NCBI GenBank assembly: GCA_016721865.1
Contig: JADKHF010000053.1
Span: 93,667-157,666, forward strand
Length of the DNA stretch: 64,000 nt
Direction: 5' to 3'
From: Nitrosomonas sp.
GTDB lineage: Bacteria; Pseudomonadota; Gammaproteobacteria; Burkholderiales; Nitrosomonadaceae
In this document: one piece after another, positions 45,005 to 54,295 of the stretch
Layout of the letters: the number at the start of each line of letters is the position of its first letter
Position numbering within the stretch: position 1 is the first letter of the stretch
Notes under the pieces: model-generated
What the model was told of the DNA's origin: nothing
Seen by the model: the letters and a program-made list of their open reading frames with translations, nothing else
The model's database searches: none
Position numbers and translations under genes: made by a program

Positions 45005-45673
45005 CATCGTTTCAGTAATGCCGAACGTGCTGCCGTTTATCGTGCCATAACCGAGCGCCGTGACATGCGCCATTTTCTTTTTGATCCGGTTGAACCGATC
45101 ATGTTGAAACGCTTTTCTTGCCGCCGCACACCAAGCCCCTAGTGTAGGTTTGATGCAACCGTGGCGATTTATCCGTATGGCCGATACCCAGTTGCGCAGC
45201 ACTATCGCGTCAATGGTGGAAGAAGAACGGCGCCATACCGCTGAGGCACTGGCAGAAAGGAGTGATGAATTCATGCGACTTAAAGTAGATGGCATTCGCG
45301 AATGTGGAGAACTACTTGTAGTTGCATGAAGCGATCAGACATATCTTTGGCCGACGTACTCTACCTGAAATGGATTTGGCCTCTGTCGCCTGTGTTATTC
45401 AGAATCTTTGGCTGGCTGCACGTGCTGAAGGATAAGGCATGGGCTGAGTTTCGCTATTCGATCCCATACAACTTGCACAATTGCTCAATTGCTCAATTGC
45501 TCAATTGCTCAATTGCTCAATTGCTAAACATGCCGACAGGTAGTAAGCCTGTCGCTATTTTGTGTCTCGGCCATGTTGAAGCCTTTTATCCTGCTCCGAT
45601 ACTAAAAATGGAAGGCTGGGCAGAAGAACGCCCATTGCAGGAATTACTATTTCACAATCACTGGAATTTGTAA
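45005..45673 (+). pseudogene. bluB: BluB (5,6-dimethylbenzimidazole synthase) pseudogene
   Basis: Pieces in successive frames rebuild BluB: FSNAERAAVYRAITERRDMRHF, then AAAHQAPSVGLMQPWRFIR, MVEEERRHTAEALAERSDEFMRLKV, GIRECGELLVVA, FGRRTLPEMDLASVACVIQNLWLAARAEG, two stop codons within GxGMGxVSLFDP, then MPTGSKPVAILCLGHVEAFYPAP and GWAEERPL to the stop at 45671. BluB cleaves FMN to make the lower ligand of B12. At least two indels, two nonsense codons and a tandem-repeat insertion make it dead. Confidence 0.85.
45478..45525. repeat. six tandem copies of CAATTGCT inside bluB
   Basis: Six perfect 8-bp units. The expected bluB sequence needs only one (LAQLLNMP), so five extra units (40 bp, a +1 frame change) were added by slippage. 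Confidence 0.9.
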
Positions 45674-46068
45674 AACTGCTTAAAAATCTAAGGAAATTTC
45701 CTGTCGGATCACCTTCTGTTGCGACAGATGCCCATTCTCGCGCATCGTTGGCTTTTTTACTCTCTGCACTTAACGGTGTGTCAGCAAGTGAAAAGCAGTA
45801 ACTCACAAAAGAAAAAGCAGTAACAGGATGAGTTACTGCAAATGTAACTGCATATTTAGCTGGATTGTAAAGGATGTACTGCATTTTTGGGACATAAAAA
45901 CACGCAAATCATTTGTTAACAAGGGTTTAGGGGTCTTGCCTGGATTGTATAAAACTATCTGGTGGTGCCGGGGCCGTAACCGCATAACATGCCACACCCC
46001 ACTATACATGGATGTTATAAATTTATGTTTTTGTAAAGTACCGTCAAAGATACCGTCATATTTTTACT
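45674..46068. other. non-coding junction with short repeats
   Basis: No gene. GCAGTAACTCA (45795-45805) is inverted at 45829-45839, with a further GCAGTAAC at 45817. TACCGTCA is repeated directly at 46039 and 46051, next to the truncated exonuclease. The pattern resembles the border of a lost integrative element. Confidence 0.4.
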
Positions 46069-46417
46069 CTAGCAGGAATATCCGCTTAATTTACAGCGCT
46101 TGAACTCATTTTTGAGGAAACCATAATCAAAACGCACATTGTGTAGCACACAAAATGGCATCATCCAGCCAATCCAACAGCATCTCACAGACTTCAAAGA
46201 AAGCCGGAGCATTATTTACCATGTCCCAGGTTATACCCGTCAATCGCTGAATGAACGGTGAGGTACTGACTTCTGGATTGATGAGCGTATTCCATCGGCC
46301 GACTTCAATACCGTTCTCATGCCGGATTAAGCCAATCTCAGTGATATGGTCCTGGATTGGAGTAGCACCTGTTGTTTCCAGATCCAGCAATACATAACAC
46401 GGCAGCAACGTACTCAT
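46069..46417 (-). pseudogene. DEDDh 3'-5' exonuclease (PolC/DnaQ-like) fragment
   Basis: The first frame gives YVLLDLETTGATPIQDHITEIGLIRHENG (Exo I, Asp and Glu), WNTLINPEV and IQRLTGITWDMV. After a one-base insertion near 46135 it continues AHNVRFDYGFLKNEFKRCKLSGYSC (Exo II) and stops at 46069. Exo III and the C-terminal half are missing, so the gene was truncated, probably by integration. Related genes are DNA polymerase III epsilon-like exonucleases. Confidence 0.75.
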
Positions 46418-46488
46418 TTGAAACGACGGAATGATCCTATCACGACTGAGGTTCCCTCTGTTTATCGTCTTCCAACAGGCGAACAGTT

Positions 46489-47257
46489 TTATGCTATCAG
46501 CTTATCTTTCAGTTGAGTGATTAGCCAGTCATTTAGAAACCGCACTGGTGATTCATAGCCTAACGTTGAGTGCTGCTGTTTCCGGTTGTAGAGTACCTCG
46601 ATGTACTCGAAGCTCATGGCAGCCATCTCTGCGCGTGTTTTATAACGCAGCCCATGCACTCGCTCGTTCTTGAAGCTGTTGAACCAGCTCTCGGTCGGTG
46701 CGTTATCCCAGCAGTTCCCCTTCCGGCTCATCGAGCAGATCATGCCGTATTTCGTGAGCTTTCTCTGAAATGCTTTGCTGGCATATTGGCTACCCCGATC
46801 TGAGTGGTGCATCAATCCTGCTGCAGGTTTCTTGCGAAACCATGCCATCGTTAGCGCATCTGTAACGATGTCTGCAGTCATGCGCGGCTGGACTGAAATT
46901 CCGATCCAGCAGATTCGGTGCAATCGGCAGATTGTGCTTGGAGTCCGTTGTTACCTTGTACCGCCACTTGTGCCTTGCACGAATGCCGTTCTCTCGCATC
47001 AGACGTTCAACCCGCTTCTTGCAAGCTGGAAACCCACGTCCACGCAATTCTCTGACCATTCTCGGACTACCGTAGATCCCCTTGAGTTCGGCATGAATAG
47101 ATTGGATCAGTGTCAGCATTTGAGTGTCCGTGAGGCGTTTGCGATCCGGTTTGCCACCACGCCTCCACGACCAGTAACCGCTCACGCTGACATCTAATAT
47201 CGTACACATCTCGGCGAGAGAAAATTCCCGTTGCTTATCAATCCAGGCGTACTTCAC
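46489..47257 (-). pseudogene. IS3 orfB transposase with internal deletion
   Basis: First part from GTG 47257: HTH_21 region (LTDTQMLTLIQSIHAELKGIYGSPRMVREL) and RLMRENGIRARHKWRYKVTTDSKHNLPIAPNLLDRNFSP. Second part in another frame: QPRMTADIVTDALTMAWFRKKP, GLMHHSDRGSQYAS (second Asp), NAPTESWFNSFKNERVHG (Glu) and a normal end at 46489. The roughly 35 residues between, including the first catalytic Asp (TGDITYI-type block), are missing, so the enzyme is inactive. Confidence 0.85.
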
Positions 47258-47549
47258 ACAACATCTCTCGCGAAGTACGCCGTTGCTTTTTTTAGAATCT
47301 CACACTCCCGTTTCAGCCTTACGTTCTCAGCACGTAACCGGGATGATCCATTTGTTCCGGTGTAACAACCTTGGTACCTGCAGCGGTAAGTTTGCCTGCC
47401 GCTGCCATCTTAACCCAGTTGCACAGCGTTTGTTCTACCAGACCCAGTTCTTTCGCTACTAAACCAATCGACTTCCCCATCTTCACTTGCTTGACCGCTT
47501 GTTCCCTGAACTCGATCGTGTATTCCTGCTTCGGTATCTTCTTCATCAT
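47254..47549 (-). pseudogene. IS3 orfA with frameshift
   Basis: MKKIPKQEYTIEFREQAVKQVKMG, VAKELGLVEQTLCNWVKMA is the HTH of IS3 OrfA. A one-base loss near 47343 moves the leucine zipper (LRAENVRLKRECEILKKATAYFARD) into another frame ending at TGA 47254, which overlaps the orfB GTG. The seven-A run at 47287-47293 (minus strand A AAA AAG) is the usual IS3 -1 frameshift window for OrfAB. Confidence 0.8.
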
Positions 47550-47597
47550 CTTCCTCTCAATAGTAACGTTAATTGTACGTCACCCTTGGAAGACTAT

Positions 47598-47788
47598 TTT
47601 TCGGGGAAGCTCACTACCAAAAGATTCTCAAAGGCATTTGCAAATGTTCTGCGTTGCGCCTTTGTCCATTTGCCCGCACCATGCCTGAGACAGGTGCCAG
47701 CGATACTATATGGGCAATATCTACGTCTGAAGCTTTGGTGAATGTCTTACACGATTAAATCAAAGCTTTTACATTTGACTGTTGCGGT
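47598..47788. other. short non-coding spacer
   Basis: No convincing gene. It separates IS3 from the phage-like gene group. Confidence 0.4.
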
Positions 47789-48016
47789 TTATTCTTGAGT
47801 TTCCATTCGTAAATTCTTTAAATTACGTTGTTGTAGCAATAAGATAGCCTTTAATTTTTGCATTTCACGGGAGTGCAGACCATTTTTTCGTGAATTTTGT
47901 GAAGCATTAAGTTTACCTTGCTTAGTCTTCGGTCCCGTGGATTTTGCCCACGGCTGCCATTGCCTGATTTGTTCTGCTTGTCGCTTGCGTCTTTCCAAAG
48001 TCCAGCCTTTCACCAT
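47789..48016 (-). CDS. small basic phage/element protein
   Basis: 75 residues from ATG 48016 (MVKGWTLERRKRQAEQIRQWQPW, STGPKTKQGK, SRKNGLHSREMQKLKAIL). Upstream in-frame Met at 48112 would overlap the neighbouring gene almost entirely. This basic helical protein with the KSTGPKT block recurs next to terminase-like genes of prophages. Function unknown. Confidence 0.6.
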   Translation of the reverse strand: MVKGWTLERRKRQAEQIRQWQPWAKSTGPKTKQGKLNASQNSRKNGLHSREMQKLKAILLLQQRNLKNLRMETQE

Positions 48017-48539
48017 GTTGTTGCTCCAATAGTTCGTTTTTGTTTTTTTGTAAATTCTGAGATTTTTCAAGAGCTTCTGATTTATCTGAGTTATTAACCT
48101 GCATATGTCCAAGCGATTGATTCATCTGCTGTTTTATGAAAGTTGTCGGTTTCGGATTCTTCATTTCATATAAAGATAGTATTGTTTTCCGAGTGTTATC
48201 CTGCGCTTTTAACACCACACGCGCCAAGCCTTCAATCGTTTTGACATCATCAGAATTGCCCATTTTTACCGCCATATCAGTAAAAATGGCATCAGCCACT
48301 ATGACCTGTCCGGCCAATAGCAGCTCAAACTTAGCGAATTTGCCTTCTACTGCATCAAGCGCAAAATCGCTTACTAATGCCGCCAGATATTCTTGATTTA
48401 CTTTTTTTCCTCCAAACACTCTATCTTTATAAACATTCACCAATGTGTTTGCATGGAGTTTGCTAGTGTCCATGATGGTGTCGGCATTCAGAATAGATTC
48501 GACAAACCCCTGTTTTTCTTCATCGGTCAACTCAGCCAT
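47922..48539 (-). CDS. hypothetical phage-like protein, possible small-terminase relative
   Basis: 205 residues, helical. Blocks SILNADTIMDTSKLHANTLVNVYKDRVFGGKKVNQEYLAALVSDFALDAV, LKAQDNTRKTILSLYEMKNPKPTTFIKQQ and GHMQVNN, with a C-terminal ERLDFGKT and NQAMAAVG tail. This pattern is conserved among accessory-region proteins of beta- and gammaproteobacteria and lies beside the small basic protein. No enzymatic motif seen. Confidence 0.6.
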   Translation of the reverse strand: MAELTDEEKQGFVESILNADTIMDTSKLHANTLVNVYKDRVFGGKKVNQEYLAALVSDFALDAVEGKFAKFELLLAGQVIVADAIFTDMAVKMGNSDDVKTIEGLARVVLKAQDNTRKTILSLYEMKNPKPTTFIKQQMNQSLGHMQVNNSDKSEALEKSQNLQKNKNELLEQQHGERLDFGKTQATSRTNQAMAAVGKIHGTED

Positions 48540-48575
48540 AAATGAACCTCATTGTTTGGTGGTTTAAACATCCCT

Positions 48576-48680
48576 CTATTTTGTTGATTCTAAAAACCAA
48601 TGCTTTAAATCATGATTGCGCTGTTGCAAATAGTTAATCCAGTCTTGCTTGCGGTAATTGCTGTTATAGAGCAGGTTCAT
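48576..48680 (-). CDS. 34-residue protein between Mor and the 205-residue protein
   Basis: MNLLYNSNYRKQDWINYL then QRNHDLKHWFLESTK, stop TAG. Its ATG overlaps the end of the Mor gene by 17 bases, a coupling typical of phage operons. Small size limits confidence. Confidence 0.45.
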   Translation of the reverse strand: MNLLYNSNYRKQDWINYLQQRNHDLKHWFLESTK

Positions 48681-48966
48681 TTTTCTTTGCCCTCACTAAT
48701 AGTTTTTTCAACCATATCGCCGTAATGCCATATTTACGACAAATCTCAATTTGATTCAGGCCATTATATTCAGCAACGATACGCCTATGCTTTTCAGCTA
48801 ATTTAACCGCATAATTGTTTTTGAGATAGACCACTCGACCGCCGATACAATCAGACAAATCGTTGATGATTTTGCTAGTGATTTTGGCTGCCAGTTCTTG
48901 ATTTATTGAACTGGCCACAAGGTGTGTTTGAATTGCTGTATCTAAGATCTGGTAAAAATCATTCAT
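48664..48966 (-). CDS. Mor transcription activator family protein
   Basis: 100 residues with the Mor/C domain of Mu-like phages: IGGRVVYLKNNYAVKLAEKHRRIVAEYNG (beta dimerisation strand then helix) and NQIEICRKYGITAIWLKKLL (helix-turn-helix). It activates middle/late promoters in Mu. Only a few phage-like genes follow, so this is a partial prophage or an exapted regulator. Confidence 0.85.
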   Translation of the reverse strand: MNDFYQILDTAIQTHLVASSINQELAAKITSKIINDLSDCIGGRVVYLKNNYAVKLAEKHRRIVAEYNGLNQIEICRKYGITAIWLKKLLVRAKKNEPAL

Positions 48967-49496
48967 ATTTAATAACTCGTTTGGTTGAAGTCGAGTTATT
49001 AAAACAGTGTTGCCGGGAGCGTTTTGGGCCGGTTTTCCTAATTTGATAGCATTTCTTTTTATGCTTTGGATGCGCGGTAGAATACTACGCGCCTATCCGG
49101 TACATTTATACTGATATGGGTGCTTCCCGCTTTGGCAAGCAATATTCCGTGTTTTGGTAAAAAGGAAAGTAGCTGCAGTCTTATATCTAGCCTTATTGCA
49201 GACTAGATTTCTATCTGCGGGCTCTTATTGAACTCGCCAAGAACGCCCTGGTAGTAGGCTGATGAAGAAAATAGCAAGATGATAATAATCAGAGATCACA
49301 TAGTAATAAAGGCAGAGTGTGTTTTTGGAGATATTCTTTAGTAAGCTCTGATTAAGTTATTTATTCCAGTTTTGTCGACAAAGCTATCAGTAAAGCAGCT
49401 AATATAGGCATTATTGTGTGATTAATAGCTGTAATTTTTAGCAGATTGCATACTATTCTGTCCCCTGATGCTGATTTTCAGGGGTATTGGACGGAA
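48967..49496. other. intergenic region, no gene seen
   Basis: AT-rich. It contains an inverted pair CCCCTGA / TCAGGGG around 49465-49485 next to the IS5 fragment, probably an IS end or terminator. Confidence 0.4.
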
Positions 49497-49778
49497 TTAT
49501 CCCGTGGTTGGCATCAACACCTTACGAACATGGTAGAGATTAGCCAAGGCAAACAACAGATGAAGCTGTTGCGCATTCTTGAATAATCCTCGATAACGGA
49601 CTTTGGTATAACCAAATTGTCTTTTGACAATACGGAACGGATGTTCAACCTTTGCGCGTAGTGAAGCTAGCATACGATTGAGCACGGCATGTTCTGCTGG
49701 CAATTCCTCACCGCGCTTGCGTTTGAATGGCATACCCCAGACTGGTATTTCTGCAGCACTTTGGCACAAATTTGACAC
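49497..49778 (-). pseudogene. IS5-family transposase C-terminal fragment
   Basis: MPFKRKRGEELPAEHAVLNRML, RAKVEHPFRIVKRQFGYTKVRY, GLFKNAQQLHLLFALANLYHVRK is the C-terminal end of IS5 transposases with the final catalytic Glu region (KVEHPFR). The N-terminal two thirds are missing. Confidence 0.85.
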
Positions 49779-49897
49779 AGTGAGTTTTATGATTACTGAG
49801 CAATGACTGTTTCAATATCTGTTTGCTGCTTCAATTTGCAAATCATCCTTATCTATGCCAAGATTAATTATGATTACTTCTGATTAAGGAACATGAA

Positions 49898-50146
49898 ATG
49901 GCAAGTGAAACAGGACGCATGAGTGTATCAGTGACACCAGAAAAACAAGAAAAACTGGATGCTATGGCGCACAGTCTGGATCGTTCCAGAAACTGGCTAA
50001 TTAATCAGGCTATTGATCATTATCTGGAAATTTACGATTGGCAAACAAAAAAAATTCAAGAACGTTTAGATATTGCTTCAGGAAAAAATGCAAAATTTCA
50101 TTCAAGTGATGATGTTGATGCCACGATAGATAAATTCAAAGCATGA
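49898..50146 (+). CDS. ParD/CopG-type antitoxin
   Basis: 82 residues. Ribbon-helix-helix N-terminus (RMSVSVTPEKQEKLDAMAHSLDRSRNWLINQAIDHYLEIYDWQ) that binds its own operator, and an acidic C-terminal toxin-binding tail (SSDDVDATIDKFKA). The stop overlaps the toxin ATG by four bases, the normal pair arrangement. Confidence 0.9.
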   Translation: MASETGRMSVSVTPEKQEKLDAMAHSLDRSRNWLINQAIDHYLEIYDWQTKKIQERLDIASGKNAKFHSSDDVDATIDKFKA

Positions 50147-50439
50147 GCACTGTTGTATGGTTAGATGAAGCACTCGAAGATTTAAAATTAATTGGTGAGT
50201 ATATTGCTCAAGAAAACGCTAATGCTGCTTATAATGTTTTAATTAAAATAAAAGCTACTGCGGACAATCTATCGCGTCACCCCGAAATTGGTCGCTCAGG
50301 TCGCGTGTTTGGTACACGCGAGATAGTAATAAGCGATCTTCCTTACATTCTTGCCTATCAAATAACCGACAGAGATATTCGCATATTGGCTGTCATGCAT
50401 ACATCCAGAAAATGGCCTGAAAATTTCAAACATTCTTGA
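50143..50439 (+). CDS. ParE/RelE-family toxin
   Basis: 98 residues. VVWLDEALEDLKLIGEYIAQENANAA, LSRHPEIGRSGRVFGTREIVISDLPYILAYQI and IRILAVMHTSRKWP are ParE signatures. ParE toxins usually poison DNA gyrase. Intact. Confidence 0.9.
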   Translation: MSTVVWLDEALEDLKLIGEYIAQENANAAYNVLIKIKATADNLSRHPEIGRSGRVFGTREIVISDLPYILAYQITDRDIRILAVMHTSRKWPENFKHS

Positions 50440-50492
50440 TAGCAATACTTTTCTAAATTTTTACAATATGTTTCTAGATAGGAACGGTTCAC

Positions 50493-50964
50493 TTGATGCA
50501 ACAATTCTTGTTGTGCTTACCAAGATTACCGGAATCATTGCTGGTTATTTTGTTTGCAGTAGTCATGTGGTCTGTTTCATCGATGAATCCATGGGCGGTG
50601 ATTCAAATTCCGGGTAAGGAGTGGATAACAGGAGCATTATGGATAATAGGTTTTGCATTGATCATTTTCGCTGCCGTTGAATTTATTTCAGCAAAAACAA
50701 CAGCAAATCCATTGACTCCTGGATTAGCCACTTCGATAGTCACCATCGGTGTCTATAGATTGGGCCAACCCTATGTATGCCGGATTTTTGTTGATGCTTG
50801 CGGCATGGGGCGTATTTTTAACAAATGTCCTGTCTGTTTTGTTGTTACCGCTGTTTGTTGTGTATTTAAATCGATTTCAGATTATTCCGGAAGAAAATGC
50901 TCTATTAGCTAAATTTGGCGATGGCTATGCCAGATATTTGAAATCGGTTCGCCGGTGGGTATGA
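50493..50964 (+). pseudogene. isoprenylcysteine methyltransferase-like membrane protein, frameshifted
   Basis: Four hydrophobic segments. The first frame reads to TSIVTIGVYRL. The NPMYAGFLLMLAAWGVFLTNVLS, RFQIIPEENALLAKFGDGYARYLKSVRRWV signature (ICMT/PEMT family, SAM site RNPMY, then EE...FG..Y..Y) follows in another frame. One base lost near 50762 restores about 157 residues. Function probably a small-molecule or lipid methyltransferase. Confidence 0.75.
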
Positions 50965-51385
50965 TATTTCGAATGCTACTTTATAAAGGGACCCCACGAG
51001 AACCTTGCGGTTTTGATTTAGTACGCTATTTGAATGAGTGATGTTGAGGAAACGATTCCTCGAGAGCAGTTTAATATATCAAGACTGTTAACCGAAGCTG
51101 TTATATTCATATATCTGCAGGCATAACCGCAGTAGTTACTTCACTCAAATCTCAAGATACTTCGCAAGAGAAAACTTATGTTCCACTGTATGCCGTCAAA
51201 GCAACTTGGACTTTAATTTTTTAAAACCGATTCCCACTCCAGCTATGACATCAACACAGTATTGGGTGTATTGATACTGCTATAACTGGAGTGGTTTAAT
51301 GGGCTATTGGATAGATCCAAAACTTTTATGCTTCCCGTTAAATTTAACGCCAATTCATCTTAATAAGTCTATTGAAAAATCTAGG
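50965..51385. other. intergenic region with a long hairpin
   Basis: No gene. CCACTCCAG (51234-51242) and CTGGAGTGG (51286-51294) enclose a second pair CAGTAT / ATACTG, giving a 61-base imperfect palindrome. Confidence 0.45.
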
Positions 51386-52371
51386 TCAAAAATTAGTCGC
51401 TAAATGATTAGCTGTTGTTGGCCGCTTGCCTTGAAATGTTTTTCGCCATTCACTTGGTGTTACATCAAACCTATGCTTGAAATGTTGGCGCAGGGACGTA
51501 GCGGATTGAAAGCCTACCTGCTCTGCAACGGCATCAATCGGCAATAAGGTGGATTCTAGCAACTCCTGACTTCGCTGTAAGCGCTCAACCAGCAGCCACT
51601 CACCAACAGACATCCCTGTTGCCTTGTAAAACTGCCTCGTGAAAGTACGGCGGCTCATCATGATATAGTGCGAAAGTTCATCCAAACCATGTACTTTATT
51701 TAAATTGTTTCTCAAATAATCCAGAAGCGTATTGATTCTGGCATCCTGTGTTGAAACAGGAACCGGTCGTTCTATAAATTGCGCTTGACCGCCTTCTCTG
51801 TAAGGGGGAATCACCATACGTCTGGCCAGTTTATTAGCGATCACGCTACCGTAATGCTGACGAACCAGATATAAACAACAGTCGAGACCGGCTGCTGTTC
51901 CTGCGGAAGTAATCAAACGATCATCATCGACATATAACGCATTGCAGTCCAGTTTTACATCTGGAAAACGGCTGATGAAATCCTGTTCAAACTCCCAATG
52001 CGTGGCAGCCTTGTGATTTTTCAGTAACCCGGCATAAGCAAGCACATAAGTACCCAGACACAGCCCGACAATCTGGCCACTCGTGCATGTGCCGTCACCA
52101 AGGCATCAAGCAGTGACTGGTCTGGTTTTTCGGCAGGATCTCGCCAGGAAGGTACGATGATGATATCAGCCTGCGCCAGTTCATCCACGCTCAGTGATGA
52201 TTCAACACTCAACCCTTCATTCGAACGCAATGTTTCGGATTCGTCTGCATAGATCCTGAGTTCAAATAATTTCTGATCATGTAAGAGGTCGCCGAAAATA
52301 ATGCACGGTACCGATAAGTGGAAAGGGCTGAAGTGGTTAAAGGCAACAACTGCAACTAATGGGACAGACAT
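51386..52371 (-). pseudogene. AraC-family regulator with GATase-like N-domain, frameshifted
   Basis: The N-domain (DJ-1/PfpI-like: MSVPLVAVVAFNHFSPFHLSVP, ADIIIVPSWRDP) starts at ATG 52371 with an AGG site. After one lost base near 52085 it continues QIVGLCLGTYVLAYAGLL, ATHWEFEQDF, then the C-terminal double HTH (LDELSHYIMMSRRTFTRQFYKATGMSVGEWL, VAEQVGFQSATSLRQHFKHRFDVTPSEWRKTF). FtrA/GlxA-type activator. Effector unknown. Immediately downstream in orientation of the metallo-hydrolase, its probable target. Confidence 0.85.
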
Positions 52372-52560
52372 GATGAAACCTCGCTGAATAAACGACAATT
52401 AAGCGTTCTTACCGTTCAAATACGATTATTCCTTATATTGTTTTTGTTTTGCAGCATTTAAGCAATTGTTCATATTGTGTCATATGACACTGATCCTTAT
52501 ATCAGACAATATTAAACAGTGACGCACCTGACAAGGCTGATTCATGGCCGCGGTCTTGAA

Positions 52561-53331
52561 TCAAAACGTATATGAATCACCGTCTTCGGGTACTAATACC
52601 CGTTGCATCATTCCTTTTTCACTCAGAAACTCGCGCAATTCCTTTCTGGATAACGTGGCATGGTTCACAGATTCCATGTGGCTGGCAATGATGGTTGCAT
52701 CAGGTGCGGCTTTATAGACTTCGTAAACATCTTGCTTGCCCATAATGATCGATTCATCACCGATAACTTTGGCGTCGCAGCTATTGAGGACAATGATGTC
52801 GGGATGATATTTCTTCAGGTTATCTTCAACCGCCTGACACCAGATCGTATCCCCGGCAATATAAAACGTTTTCTCCTCGGGATGTTTGAAAACGATGCCA
52901 CTAACATCCCCCAGCACTTCCTTCATATCTTCCACCACTTTATCTTTACCATGCTGACCGGGCGTTTTGATCAGCGTGATGCCATCATAAACATTATTTT
53001 CGTCGAGAATTCGAATGTTGCAAAATCCTGCTGACCGCATCGATTGCGCATCTTTTTCGTGTTGCGTAAAAATGAGCATGTCTTTAGGAATCGTATTTTT
53101 AGCCGCATCATCCCAATGATCCGGATGATCATGGGTTAAGATAACTGCATCCACATCAATGATCTCGTTGATAGGCATAGGTAATTCAGCCGTTGGATTG
53201 CGGATGTGATCGTTGATCGTCCCTTCAAATCCCGGCAATGCTCCCTTTTCTGCCAACCAAGGATCAATCAGTATTTTCTTGCCTGCATAATTAATTATAA
53301 GGGTTGCGTTTCTGATTTGCGTGAATTTCAT
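52561..53331 (-). CDS. MBL-fold metallo-hydrolase
   Basis: 256 residues. Metal motif LTHDHPDHWDD (HxHxDH), TPGQHGKDKV, AGDTIWCQAV and a final His in IASHMESVNHA, close to the UlaG/YtnP-like lactonase group. Two-metal hydrolase of unknown substrate. Same strand as and upstream of the AraC regulator. Confidence 0.88.
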   Translation of the reverse strand: MKFTQIRNATLIINYAGKKILIDPWLAEKGALPGFEGTINDHIRNPTAELPMPINEIIDVDAVILTHDHPDHWDDAAKNTIPKDMLIFTQHEKDAQSMRSAGFCNIRILDENNVYDGITLIKTPGQHGKDKVVEDMKEVLGDVSGIVFKHPEEKTFYIAGDTIWCQAVEDNLKKYHPDIIVLNSCDAKVIGDESIIMGKQDVYEVYKAAPDATIIASHMESVNHATLSRKELREFLSEKGMMQRVLVPEDGDSYTF

Positions 53332-54295
53332 TTTTATGTACTCCTCTATTGGTTTGTATGGAGGATATTATGAGTAAGCTGTTGAAAAATAGTCAGTGGC
53401 CTGCGGGACATTTCTCGCAACTTTCGGGCCAGAAGTTCAGATAATTATCAAGTCTGATTAGACGCATTCTTAACCAAAGTAGAAATGTTCGAACCGTTCC
53501 AGGACGACTCGATGTGTAGCAAAATCAAGACTGTTCGCGTAAGTAGCAACCCCACAAACAATGACCAACTCTATACAAAACCGATTAGTATATGATGGTT
53601 AAACATATTTACTTTTTATAGGAATATAGGTTTATAAAAGCTGCAGAATCTTTGTCTTATAGATCCTCAATATATTTACTTAGAGCTTGCTAAAGAAGTA
53701 TAAGCAGCTGATCTGGAGTACCCCGATATCGATTGGGTAATTCCATCTGATCGATCAATGCCACAACAAGATCATTGGCAGCGCGAACACCCTCGGAAAT
53801 GTTTTACAACCATTCAGGCGACACGGCTATAACAATAAGCCTGTTTCCAGAGGTCGAAAAACAGTATTTCAATCGGCTCGAAAGCATCTAGTGGAAAAGG
53901 GGCAATTCACATGACCGGTCAGCGTCACCCTCTCATAGCGATGGATACTGTCTAGCAGCGCTTTGGCGATCCTCCACGATCCCACGATTGCGGAGGTCGA
54001 GTGAGAATACGATCGCGGTGGACTTCTACTGCGGCACCTGGGTTGCAAGGGACCAGACGGGTTGCTCTAGGCGATGCTGGATGCGGTGTAGATTAACGCA
54101 CTTCTATAGGCGGCGCGATTGCGTCGAGCCCGACGACCTTCCGCACGGAAACCAGAACTCGCTGGTCGCACAAAATCCGGGGGCGCAAATCTCCCCCTGC
54201 GACCAAGTATCTCAAGGTGGCGCGACGGTTGTTTTCGTGGTTTCAGGCTGCACAGGGCGAATCGAGCTCGTTTGATCAATATCGCCTGGCAGTAG
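53332..54295. other. long region without a recognisable gene
   Basis: Short frames exist on both strands but none has family motifs or ribosome sites. From about 53880 the DNA becomes GC-richer. I read it as decayed foreign DNA. Confidence 0.5.

Larger units (their letters stand above)
46464..47597 (-). mobile_element. IS3-family insertion sequence, defective
   Basis: Two-gene IS3 layout between imperfect terminal inverted repeats (TCGTCTTCCAACAGG at the left, TAGTCTTCCAAGGG read inward at the right). About 1.13 kb, shorter than the usual 1.2-1.3 kb because of an internal deletion in orfB. No clear target duplication. Confidence 0.8.

Noticed and set aside
45481..45525. Tandem repeats considered as a CRISPR array
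   Set aside because: Units are 8 bp with no spacers, so it is a slippage microsatellite.
13398..49350. Shared string TTTAGTAAGCTCT near 13402 and 49337
   Set aside because: Too short and AT-rich to be a meaningful repeat without more context.
53988..54279. 95- and 70-residue frames in GC-rich DNA
   Set aside because: Arg-rich composition typical of random GC-rich frames and no motif.
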